Origin: Pseudofulvimonas gallinarii
GTDB taxonomy: Bacteria > Pseudomonadota > Gammaproteobacteria > Xanthomonadales > UBA2363
Reading direction: 5' to 3'
DNA: 64,000 bases
NCBI RefSeq assembly: GCF_004343305.1
Contig: NZ_SMAF01000010.1
Coordinates: 36,171 to 100,170 of the forward strand
Part shown: one piece after another, positions 18,899 to 26,937 of the stretch
Position numbering within the stretch: position 1 is the stretch's first letter
Layout of the letters: each line of letters opens with the position of its first letter
The notes under the pieces: generated by a model
What the model was told of the DNA's origin: nothing
Database searches by the model: none
The model's input: only the letters and a program-made list of their open reading frames with translations
Program-made: the position numbers and the translations under genes

Positions 18899-21667
18899 AT
18901 GCGCCGCGCCCATCCTCTTGTCACCGCGTCCGTCACCGCGCTGTCGCTGGCCGCCGCCTGTGCCGCCGCAGCCGTGAACCCGCCCGCGGCCGATGACGCC
19001 TGGGCGCGGGTCGAAATGGATCGCGACACGCTCACCGCATGGCTGGGGCCGGTTGCCGGCGTCGACTACGGCGCCTTCCAGTGGATCCCGGCGCATCTTC
19101 TCGCCACCCGGGCGCCGGTCGATCCGGCGCGGGTCACGGTCATCGAAGCGCCCTTCCGGATCACGCTGGGTGGCGAGTCGTTCGATCCCGCCGACCGCCC
19201 CCTGACCTTCGCCGGTCGCGAATCGACGGCGGCAACCGGACCGGGCTGGTGGCTGGTGCAGTTCGTCGGCCCGACGCGACGCGACTGGCTGGGCGACCTC
19301 ACGGCGCGCGGGCTCAAGCCGGTCCAGTACATCCACCCGTTCACCTACGTCACATGGGGCGAGGCGGCGACGGTTGCATCGCTGCAGGAGGCCGGCCTGC
19401 CGCAGGTGCGCGCGGTGTCCGAATTCCGCCCCGACTACAAGTTCCGCCCGGACGAAGGGTTCCCGCCTGCCGTCGGCCACCAGCGCGAAATGATGGCGCT
19501 CGTCGCCAACGAGTATGTGCCGACGCTCCAGGGACGCATGGGGGCCGTCGGCGCGGCCATCCGTGCGATCACCGCGGTCAACAGCCTGCTCAGCGTCATC
19601 TATCTCTCCGCCACCGGCATCCGCGGCGGCGAGATCGCCGAATTTCCCGAAGTGTACGCCTTGCAGGATGTCCCCATGGATGGCGGCGTCCGCGGCGAGA
19701 TCCAGAACCAGGTCAATGCCGGACAGCTCGATGCCTCGGGCCGGGCACACACCGGTTACCTGGCATGGCTGGACGGCACCGGCCATGACGGCAGCACGGT
19801 CACCGTCAGCGTCGTCGACGAGTCCGGCTTCCGCGCCAGCCATCTCGACCTGGCCGACAACGTCTCGGGCTGCGTACCGCTGCCCGGACCGCTGAGCAGC
19901 TGCAGCGGCAACGCCTACAGCGACCATGCCACGCATGTCGCCGGCGCCATTGCCGGTACCGGCGCCAGCGGCATCGTTGATGGAGAGGGATTCCTCCGCG
20001 GCATCGGCGTCGCGCCCGGTGCGCGCATCGTCGCGCAGGACTTCGTGCCGCTGCTGTCCTACGAGGAGGGTGGCATGGTTCCGGACGGCATGTCGGTGAT
20101 CTTCACCGAAGCCGTCCGCAGCGGCGCCCTCATCAGCAACCACTCGTGGGGACCTTCATCGACCGCGCGCGGCTATGACATCCCGACCCTGCAGGTCGAT
20201 ATCGGCACCCGCGATGCGGATCCGGCCACGACCAAGAACGAGCCGCTCCTTGCGGTGTGGGCGATCATGAATGGCCAGGGCGACCGCATGACCGGGCCCT
20301 GCGCACCGGCTTCGCTGGGATCGCCGGACGAAGCCAAGAACATCCTCGCCGTCGGCGCGACCTACCTGCTCGACGGTGCCGGCCAGCGTGCCGGTGAATT
20401 CGATCGCCTCGCCCACGTTTCCGCACACGGCAATGCCTGCGACGGCCGCCGCGTGCCGCACCTGGTCGCGCCGGGCTGCACGACCGACAACGCCAGCGCC
20501 GCCGGCGATCGTTCGCATTCGCGCGCCAGCAGTTTCTGCGGCACCTCGATGGCCGCGCCCAATGTCAGCGGCGCCGCCGCCCTGTTCTCGGCGCAGCATT
20601 ACGCCCGGACCCGCATGCCGCCCAGTCCGGCACTGGTCAAGGCGGCGCTGACCGCCGTCGCGCACGACCTTGCCGGCCAGCGCAATGCGAACACGCAAGG
20701 CGAGGTGGTGATGGGACACCGCCCCGACCGTTTCCAGGGCTTCGGGCGACTGGACCTCGATGCCGCCGTGAATCCCGCCGCCGAGGTCATCCACGTCGAC
20801 CAGACGCACGTGTTCCACGAGTCCGGAGAGGAGTGGCTGCTGCAGGTCGAGGCCGATGATCCCGACCTGCCGGTGCAGGTCATGCTCGCGTGGACCGATG
20901 CGCCCGGCCATGGCCTGGGTGGCGCGACCGCCGCATGGGTGAACGACCTCGACCTGCGTGTCCGCGCTGGCGCGCACGCCTTCCGCGGCAATGCGGTCGG
21001 CGCCGATGGCTGGTCCAGCGCTGGCGGCGTGCCGGACGGTGCGAACAACCTCGAGGGCGTCTTCCTGTCGCCGGCGCAGCACGGCGGCGATGTCCTCGAG
21101 ATCGCCGTCCTGGCCACGAACATCGCCGGCGATGCGCTGGCCCCGCGCAATCCGCAGTTGGCCGGTCCGCGACAGGACTTCGCGCTGGCCTGCTACAACT
21201 GCACGACGCGGATCGACGCGAAATCGACAGCCGTCGATCTGGCGCTCCAGGCGCCATCGACCACGCCGGTCGTCACGCCGGGCGGCACGGTTGCGCTGCC
21301 CTTCTCCATCGTGCAGCCCGGACCGGGCAAAACGCAGAAACTGCGCGTGGACCTGGAACTGCCGGAAGGCCTCTGGCATGTCCGCCGCTCCGACAATGGC
21401 GCCTGGGAATGCGTCGGTGGCGGCCGCCACGTCCGCTGCACGACGGCCGCCGATGCGATGCCGGGCACCGTGACCGCGGGCGACGTCCTCGTGCGTGCAC
21501 ACGCGGACCTGCAGCCGGGGCGCCTGCTTTCCGGCGTCGCGCGCGTCCGAGCGCGCGACAACAGCGATCCGGCCGGCAGCAACAATGCAGTCACGATCGC
21601 GGTGCAGGTGATGCCCCTGCAGGACCTGTTGCTCGTCGATGGATTCGAAGGCGGCGGACCGCACTGA
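18899..21667 (+). CDS. Secreted S8 family serine peptidase (subtilase) ending in a DGFE motif
   Basis: A 922-residue exported protease. Signal peptide ~1-25 (MRRAHPLVTASVTALSLAAACA). A ~290-residue prodomain-like region precedes the catalytic domain. The triad is Asp in SVVDESGF, His in SDHATHVAGAIAG and Ser in CGTSMAAPNVSGAAALF; the oxyanion Asn is likely in LISNHSWG. Downstream is a beta-sandwich (HVDQTHVFHESGEEWLLQVE, then AWTDAPGH..WVNDLDLRV) like those following some S8A peptidases, then a DUF11-like domain with paired cysteines. The last residues are LLLVDGFEGGGPH. Start ATG 18899 has AAGGAG 8 nt upstream. It is divergent from the sigma-kinase pair, whose product may control it (inference). 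Confidence 0.9.
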   Translation: MRRAHPLVTASVTALSLAAACAAAAVNPPAADDAWARVEMDRDTLTAWLGPVAGVDYGAFQWIPAHLLATRAPVDPARVTVIEAPFRITLGGESFDPADRPLTFAGRESTAATGPGWWLVQFVGPTRRDWLGDLTARGLKPVQYIHPFTYVTWGEAATVASLQEAGLPQVRAVSEFRPDYKFRPDEGFPPAVGHQREMMALVANEYVPTLQGRMGAVGAAIRAITAVNSLLSVIYLSATGIRGGEIAEFPEVYALQDVPMDGGVRGEIQNQVNAGQLDASGRAHTGYLAWLDGTGHDGSTVTVSVVDESGFRASHLDLADNVSGCVPLPGPLSSCSGNAYSDHATHVAGAIAGTGASGIVDGEGFLRGIGVAPGARIVAQDFVPLLSYEEGGMVPDGMSVIFTEAVRSGALISNHSWGPSSTARGYDIPTLQVDIGTRDADPATTKNEPLLAVWAIMNGQGDRMTGPCAPASLGSPDEAKNILAVGATYLLDGAGQRAGEFDRLAHVSAHGNACDGRRVPHLVAPGCTTDNASAAGDRSHSRASSFCGTSMAAPNVSGAAALFSAQHYARTRMPPSPALVKAALTAVAHDLAGQRNANTQGEVVMGHRPDRFQGFGRLDLDAAVNPAAEVIHVDQTHVFHESGEEWLLQVEADDPDLPVQVMLAWTDAPGHGLGGATAAWVNDLDLRVRAGAHAFRGNAVGADGWSSAGGVPDGANNLEGVFLSPAQHGGDVLEIAVLATNIAGDALAPRNPQLAGPRQDFALACYNCTTRIDAKSTAVDLALQAPSTTPVVTPGGTVALPFSIVQPGPGKTQKLRVDLELPEGLWHVRRSDNGAWECVGGGRHVRCTTAADAMPGTVTAGDVLVRAHADLQPGRLLSGVARVRARDNSDPAGSNNAVTIAVQVMPLQDLLLVDGFEGGGPH

Positions 21668-21673
21668 GCCGCG

Positions 21674-21709
21674 AACGCGCGGGGACGGCGCGGTGTCCGC
21701 CCCCGCGTT
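21674..21709 (+). terminator. GC-rich hairpin just after the first subtilase
   Basis: AACGCGCGGGG and CCCCCGCGTT can pair with one bulge around a GC-rich loop, 7 bp past the stop. No U-tract. Possibly the 3' end of the protease mRNA. Confidence 0.4.
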
Positions 21710-21942
21710 GTGACGGCCAAGCCCGCCCATCGCGTCTATCGCGCCGATCCCCCTGTCCCGGCATTCCGGCATGGCAACCAGCGCAGCACCGTCGTTGCAT
21801 GGGCGGCCCGATGTCGGGTCGGCAGCGCCCTTCGCGCATCCATGCAGTGAGGAGTGCGTCGATACCTCTCCGACGCACCATGCCATGCGGCGTGGTCCTC
21901 CGCAGACCGGATACCCGCTTTGCGCTTTCTTGCTTCCAGGCA

Positions 21943-21980
21943 GGCCGCGCGGCGTCCAGAACGCCGGCGGCCTCTTTTTC
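21943..21980 (+). terminator. Intrinsic terminator 1 in the gene-free gap
   Basis: GGCCGC-G-CGGCGT (21943-21955) pairs with ACGCCG-GCGGCC (21961-21972) and is followed by TCTTTTTC. A strong plus-strand terminator about 275 bp beyond the subtilase stop, where no coding gene ends; it may terminate read-through or a small RNA. Confidence 0.65.
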
Positions 21981-22182
21981 GGGACGCGGCGGAACGCTGC
22001 CGGAAAACCCCTGCCGTGTTTTCCGTGCTTTTTGCGCCTGCTGTCGTGAGGCCGGGCGCAACCCGCTTTCACGGCGTCATGGATGACACGTGAGCCTCCG
22101 CGAAACCCTCGTTCGCGACTGGAAGTGTCTAGACGACATGACCGGCCCGCCTGGTCTCTCCCACCCGGCGGGCTTTCTTTTT
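21981..22182 (+). ncRNA. Candidate small RNA between two intrinsic terminators
   Basis: This 200-bp stretch has no credible gene but ends in a textbook terminator: GCCCGCC (22145-22151), 15-nt loop, GGCGGGC (22167-22173), then TTTCTTTTT. Upstream within it are a small hairpin GCGAA..TTCGC and the palindrome GTCTAGAC. It starts right after another terminator, so RNA ending here would need its own promoter; none is clear. It does not match any RNA family I know. Confidence 0.3.
22145..22182 (+). terminator. Intrinsic terminator 2 in the gene-free gap
   Basis: 7-bp stem GCCCGCC/GGCGGGC followed by TTTCTTTTT, reading rightward. It ends the putative RNA described above. Confidence 0.65.
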
Positions 22183-22323
22183 GGCACCCCGCTCGTCGGC
22201 CGCCACCGTCAGCGCCCCGCCGTTTGCGCGGCACAAATGGCCGTCCGGCACCTGCAACCGCCCCTCCTACATCCGTCTAGCGCAGCCGCGACCCGACGCC
22301 TGTCCCGTCATCTCCGGACGGGT

Positions 22324-22356
22324 GCGCAAAAAGAAGGCCTCCGCATCGGAGGCCTT
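22324..22356 (-). terminator. Intrinsic terminator of the second subtilase gene
   Basis: On the minus strand AAGGCCTCCG - 3-nt loop - CGGAGGCCTT (22356-22334) is a perfect 10-bp stem followed by CTTTTTGCG, 26 bp past the subtilase stop at 22382. Confidence 0.85.
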
Positions 22357-22381
22357 CCCGGTGATGCCCGTTGCTCAGGAG

Positions 22382-25276
22382 TCAGTTCGCACTGCCGACC
22401 ACCAGACTGGACAAGGTCGACCACTGGCTGTTCGTGGCGGTGCCCTTGAAGGTGATGCGCGTGATCGGCGCCGCCGTGATGAAGCCGCGGAAGTCCGACG
22501 GACCGGCCGCGTCGTACTGCTCGGTGGTGCCGTCGCTCAGCTCGATGGTGACATTGGCGGCAACCGGCGCCACGGCGGCATTGGTGATCCAGAAATTGCC
22601 GCCCACCGCGGTGACTTCACCAGCCGTGAAGTCGACGACGATGTCCACGCCGGCGGAGTTGGGCGTGATGATGGCGTTCGGCTCACCCCAGAGGCCGTTG
22701 TTGTTGCCCGACCGCAGCTCGATCGTGTACCCGGCATTGCTGAATACTTTCGGCTCGGCGATCGGGCCGAGGTCGCTGAACACCGGTTCGAGGGCGCCCG
22801 CCGCCAGCTGTGCCATGAACCCGGCACGATCGGTGTACACCCCGGGCGTCGAGCCGCCGCCCTCGCCTTCGAAGCCATGCGCGAAGATCACGTCATCCAG
22901 CACGCCTTCGCCAAGCACGGCGATGGACATGCCGAGGTCGGGCGATTGGCCAGGCGTGGCGGTGCCCAGGCGCAGGGCGCCGAACTGGATCCGCTGCGAG
23001 CCCGGCGTCGGCGTCGCGGTGATCGTCAGCGCCTGCGTGGCGCCGGCGCCGGCCAGCGTGAACGTGCCCGGCGACACCGTTACCGTGAAGCCGGGGGGAT
23101 TCACCACCGCCACGTTCCAGGTCGCGGACGAAGCCAGCGTGCTCTTTACCGTGCGCGTCCAGCTGCACGAGGGTTCGCAGCTGCTGTGGCGCATCGACGG
23201 CAGGTTGAGCGTACGCACGTCACCGCCGCTGGCCGGATTCGCGGCGAGGAAGTTGGCGATGGTTTCGTCCATCACCAGGCCGGCGTTCGCGGCGCGGGAG
23301 ACATCGATACGGCCGTTGCCGACATCGTCCGGCGTCCACGGCGTCACCACGTCCTCGCGCACGCCTCCGGTATTCAGGGCGGTCAGCATCACGGCGGATT
23401 TGATCTCGGTGGCCGTCCAGTCCGGACGCACCGCGCGCAGCAGCGCGAAGGCGCCGGCGACGTGCGGCGATGACATCGACGTACCGCCGGTGATGCCGTA
23501 TTCCGCGGCACCCGACGTTGCCTCGTTGGCCCAGGCTCCATAAATGTCGTCGCCCGGGGCGGTGATATCGGGCTTGGTGACGTCGAAGGCATTGCCGCTG
23601 CCCTGCGCGCCGGCGGGCACCGGCGTGATCGGGCCGCGCAGGCTGAAATTGGACAGCACATCGCCCTGGACGACCGGTGCATTGACCACCGCCGCGGCCG
23701 GGGTGCCGGACAGCGTGACCAGATGCGCCGCCAGTGCCTGGCCGACATCCTGGGCGATCGTATAGGCGGGGACCCCGGCCCCCTCGAGACCGGCCATGCC
23801 GGTGGGAACGCCGATGGCGTTGTTGAACACCAGCACGCCGGTGGCGCCAGCCGCCTCGGCCTTCGCGACTTTTTCTGAAAAGTTGCAAGTGCCGCGTCGG
23901 ATCAGCGCAATGCGTCCGGAGAGCAGTCCGGCCGGATAGCCGGGATCGGCGTTGCAGCCTTCCGGCGCGTCAGCGAAGTGCACGATCTCGATGTCGGCAT
24001 CGTCCGCGAACTGGTGCGGGCTGCTGCTGGTGGTCAGCAGGATCGGCGTGGACAGCGGCGCCGGCACCGGTTCGGGACCGGTGATCGAGACCGACCCGCC
24101 CACGGGCGAGCCCTGTTCGTCATGCGTGCTGGAGGCCACCGAAGCGAGCCACGGGCCGCGATGGTTCACGTCACCTTCCGGCGTCGGGTTGAAGTTGGAC
24201 TGCGTGGCATCCAGGCGCGTGTTGCCGGCGCTGGCGGCGACCAGGATGTCGGCCGTCACTGCATCGAGGAAACGGCGGTCGTCGGAGTTGCCGGACCAGA
24301 CGCTGACGTCATTGCCGCCACCGCCGGAGATGGAGAAATTGATGACATCCACGCCATCGGCAATCGCCTTCTCGATGGCGGCGGTGATCGCCGTGCCACT
24401 GCAGGTGCTCGACGAGCACACCTTGTAGCTGTTGATCCGGGCGCAGGGTGCCACGCCAGACATGTCGAATTCCGGCGCCGGCGTCGTCCCGGCGACGGTC
24501 AGCGTGTTGCCCGCCGCGATGCTGGCGACGTGCGAACCGTGGCCGGTGCAGTCCTCCGGCGTCGGGCCATTGTTCGCCGACGCGCAGCTGCCGCTTGAGG
24601 CGGTGGTGCACGTCCCGCCGACCATGCAGGTGTAGGCCGTCAGCTTGGGCTGGCCGGCTTCGGCGCCGCACTCGGCCGGCAGCGGGCCGAACGACGGATG
24701 GTCGCGATTGCTGCCGGAATCGATGATGCCGACGACGATGCCTTCGCCGCGCGTCGGCAGGTTCGACGGCGTCGCGGCCCCGCTCCAGATCGCGCCGGCG
24801 CCAATGAACTCCGGGCCGCGGAATGTATCGAGCTGGCGGTCGGGCACGTGATCGACCGATTTCACACCCGGCAGCGATGCGATGGCGCGTGCTTCGTCGG
24901 CGGTCAGCTCCAGGCCGATGCCGCTGATCGTGATGCTGTACAGGTAGACCTGGCCCGGATCGCGGCCGATCTTCCCGGCGATCGCAGCGGTGCGCCCGGC
25001 CTGCAGCGCGGCCAGGTGATCGAGGTAGGCCCGGCTGTCGCTGCTGGAAACGTCCAGCTTGCGGCGACCCGTTGCAGCCGGCGAGGTCGCCTTCAGTTCG
25101 CGGATGCCGCCGTGGTAGTGCAGCAGACCCGGCTCGTCGAAGGTGACGATGTAGTTGCGGCGCTCGCCCTGCGCAGCCGTCGACTTGACGTCCGGTTGCG
25201 CGCTGGCGGCGGGTGCAGAAAGGCCGGCGGCGGCTACGGCCGCGGCCAACAAAAATCCGATGATCGATCTACGCAT
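22382..25276 (-). CDS. Secreted S8 family serine peptidase with I9 propeptide, PA domain and extra C-terminal domain
   Basis: A 964-residue exported subtilase. Signal peptide ~1-27 (ends ASAQ). Inhibitor I9-like propeptide ~40-150 (RRNYIVTFDEPG, then LTADEARAIASLPGVKSV). Catalytic Asp in VVGIIDSGSNRDHPSF, His in CTGHGSHVASIAAG, Ser in GGTSMSSPHVAGAFAL. A protease-associated (PA) domain is inserted between His and Ser (LSGRIALIRRGTCNFSEKVAKAEAAGA). A DUF11/fibronectin-like domain follows, then VIFAHGFEGEGGG, the same GFE motif as in the first subtilase, and after it ~130 residues of a further beta-rich domain. GGAGAG precedes the ATG. Monocistronic, with its own terminator. Confidence 0.93.
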   Translation of the reverse strand: MRRSIIGFLLAAAVAAAGLSAPAASAQPDVKSTAAQGERRNYIVTFDEPGLLHYHGGIRELKATSPAATGRRKLDVSSSDSRAYLDHLAALQAGRTAAIAGKIGRDPGQVYLYSITISGIGLELTADEARAIASLPGVKSVDHVPDRQLDTFRGPEFIGAGAIWSGAATPSNLPTRGEGIVVGIIDSGSNRDHPSFGPLPAECGAEAGQPKLTAYTCMVGGTCTTASSGSCASANNGPTPEDCTGHGSHVASIAAGNTLTVAGTTPAPEFDMSGVAPCARINSYKVCSSSTCSGTAITAAIEKAIADGVDVINFSISGGGGNDVSVWSGNSDDRRFLDAVTADILVAASAGNTRLDATQSNFNPTPEGDVNHRGPWLASVASSTHDEQGSPVGGSVSITGPEPVPAPLSTPILLTTSSSPHQFADDADIEIVHFADAPEGCNADPGYPAGLLSGRIALIRRGTCNFSEKVAKAEAAGATGVLVFNNAIGVPTGMAGLEGAGVPAYTIAQDVGQALAAHLVTLSGTPAAAVVNAPVVQGDVLSNFSLRGPITPVPAGAQGSGNAFDVTKPDITAPGDDIYGAWANEATSGAAEYGITGGTSMSSPHVAGAFALLRAVRPDWTATEIKSAVMLTALNTGGVREDVVTPWTPDDVGNGRIDVSRAANAGLVMDETIANFLAANPASGGDVRTLNLPSMRHSSCEPSCSWTRTVKSTLASSATWNVAVVNPPGFTVTVSPGTFTLAGAGATQALTITATPTPGSQRIQFGALRLGTATPGQSPDLGMSIAVLGEGVLDDVIFAHGFEGEGGGSTPGVYTDRAGFMAQLAAGALEPVFSDLGPIAEPKVFSNAGYTIELRSGNNNGLWGEPNAIITPNSAGVDIVVDFTAGEVTAVGGNFWITNAAVAPVAANVTIELSDGTTEQYDAAGPSDFRGFITAAPITRITFKGTATNSQWSTLSSLVVGSAN

Positions 25277-25461
25277 GCTGTCTTCTCTCCGAAGTTCCGG
25301 CTGCTGGGGCCGATGGCGCGAACGCGCCGTCTTCGCAGAGGGATGCGACAGAATGCATTGACACCCGACATAGGACGCGCGGGGCCCGGTACCGCATGCG
25401 GAAACGCGGGCCGGCGTCGCCGGCGATGCCCGCAAGGACACCCCCGGCCGTCGGGATTCGA

Positions 25462-26793
25462 TCAGAACCTGGAGATCACGCCGGCGATGGTGGCCGTCAT
25501 CAGCGTCGCCAGCGTGCCGCCGAGCACGGCGCGCATGCCGAAGCGGGCCAGGTCGCTGCGGCGATCCGGCGCCAGGCCGCCGATGCCGCCGATCTGGATG
25601 GCGATGGACGAGAAATTGGCGAAGCCGCACAGCGCATACGTGGCCAGCAGGCGGCCATGTTCGCTCAGCGTGTCCTGGATCTGCGACAGGCTCAGGTAGG
25701 CGACGAATTCATTGACGACGATCTTCTGGCCGATCAGCGAACCCACTGTCTCGGCATCCTGCCAGGGCACGCCGATCACCCAGGCGATCGGCGCCAGCAG
25801 GTAGCCCAGCAACGTCGACATGTCGGTCGGCTTGCCCAGCCAGCCGGCAATGCCGGTGACCTCGCCGAGCCACATCAGCGGTGCGTTCAGCAGCGCGATC
25901 AGGGCCACGAAAGCGAGCAGCATGGCGCCGACGTTCAGCGCCAGCTTCAGGCCTTCGGCGGCGCCGGAGGCGGCGGCGTCGATGACATTGACCGTGGTCT
26001 TGTCGACCTGCATGCGCACCTTGCCCAGCGTCACCGGGTCGCCGGTTTCCGGCATCAGGATCTTTGCGATCACCAGCGTCGCCGGTGCGGCCATGATGCT
26101 GGCCGTGAGCAGGTGCTTGGCGTAATAGGCCTGTTGCTCGGGATCGCCGCCGCCGAGCAGCATGACGTAGGCCGCGAGGACGCCGCCGGCGATGTGCGCC
26201 ATGCCGCCGATCATCACCGTCAGCAGTTCCGACTTCGTCATCGACGACAGGTAGGGCTTCACCGTCAGCGGCGCCTCGGTCTGGCCGATGAAAATGCTGG
26301 CGCAGACGCTGGTGGTTTCCGCGCCGGAGACGCGCATGACCCTGGTGATGCCCAGCGCGATCATGCGCACGATGAACTGCATCACGCCCAGGTGGTAGAG
26401 CACGCCCATCAGCGCCGCGAAGAAGATGATCGTCGGCAGCACCTGGACGGCGAAGATGAAACCGTAGGGCTTGAAGGCATCCGGCCCGGTCTCGCCCTGG
26501 CCGGCCGCGATGGCGCCGCCGATCAGGCGCTCGTCGGCGACGGCGCCGAAAATGAATTTCGAGCCGGCAGCGACATACGAGAGGATGTTGACGAAGCCAT
26601 GGCTGAGCGAATCGAACACGTCGCGCCCGCCCGGCACCATCAGCACCAGCATCGCGAAGGCGACCTGCAGCACGACACCGGTGGCCACCAGCCGCCAGTC
26701 GACCTTCCGCTTGCTGGCGGAGAACAGCCAGGCGATGGAGAGCAGCACCATCAGCCCGAAGATACCGAACAGAACCGAACCCACAGCCGCCAT
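25462..26793 (-). CDS. Concentrative nucleoside transporter (NupC/CNT family)
   Basis: A 443-residue inner-membrane symporter taking up nucleosides with protons or sodium. About ten membrane helices. CNT signatures visible: [19 protein letters not shown], the [13 protein letters not shown] motif of the nucleoside site, [15 protein letters not shown] and [15 protein letters not shown], then [24 protein letters not shown]. The ATG at 26793 is preceded by GGGGAG at a good distance; a TTG at 26814 in frame is less likely. Substrate range cannot be read from sequence. It stands alone, divergent from the ETF oxidoreductase gene. Confidence 0.94.
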   Translation of the reverse strand: MAAVGSVLFGIFGLMVLLSIAWLFSASKRKVDWRLVATGVVLQVAFAMLVLMVPGGRDVFDSLSHGFVNILSYVAAGSKFIFGAVADERLIGGAIAAGQGETGPDAFKPYGFIFAVQVLPTIIFFAALMGVLYHLGVMQFIVRMIALGITRVMRVSGAETTSVCASIFIGQTEAPLTVKPYLSSMTKSELLTVMIGGMAHIAGGVLAAYVMLLGGGDPEQQAYYAKHLLTASIMAAPATLVIAKILMPETGDPVTLGKVRMQVDKTTVNVIDAAASGAAEGLKLALNVGAMLLAFVALIALLNAPLMWLGEVTGIAGWLGKPTDMSTLLGYLLAPIAWVIGVPWQDAETVGSLIGQKIVVNEFVAYLSLSQIQDTLSEHGRLLATYALCGFANFSSIAIQIGGIGGLAPDRRSDLARFGMRAVLGGTLATLMTATIAGVISRF

Positions 26794-26907
26794 CGGGCCA
26801 TGCTCCCCAGCCAAAAAAGTCCGTGCAGGCTAGTACCAGCGCGGTCCTGAGGGAAGGGGCCAATGCGCCGGGACGCGCATCCGGCGCGTCCGGGGGGCCG
26901 GCCGGCC

Positions 26908-26913
26908 TATAAT
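26908..26913 (+). promoter_or_regulatory. Consensus -10 box TATAAT of the ETF oxidoreductase gene
   Basis: A perfect TATAAT lies 24 bp before the start codon, giving a leader of about 18 nt. The -35 position (26885-26890) does not match consensus. Confidence 0.55.
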
Positions 26914-26937
26914 CCGGGTGCGTTCAAGGAGATGACG

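Noticed and set aside
19900..22234. 692-residue minus-strand frame opposite the first subtilase
   Set aside because: The plus strand encodes a complete subtilase triad; the minus frame has no domain and runs through the terminators at 21.9-22.2 kb.
22090..22449. 119-residue plus-strand frame in the gap between the subtilases
   Set aside because: It contains an intrinsic terminator hairpin with U-tract near its start and has no family resemblance.
25358..25363. Perfect TTGACA on the plus strand upstream of the second subtilase
   Set aside because: No -10 at 16-18 bp and no plus-strand gene follows; the neighbours are on the minus strand.
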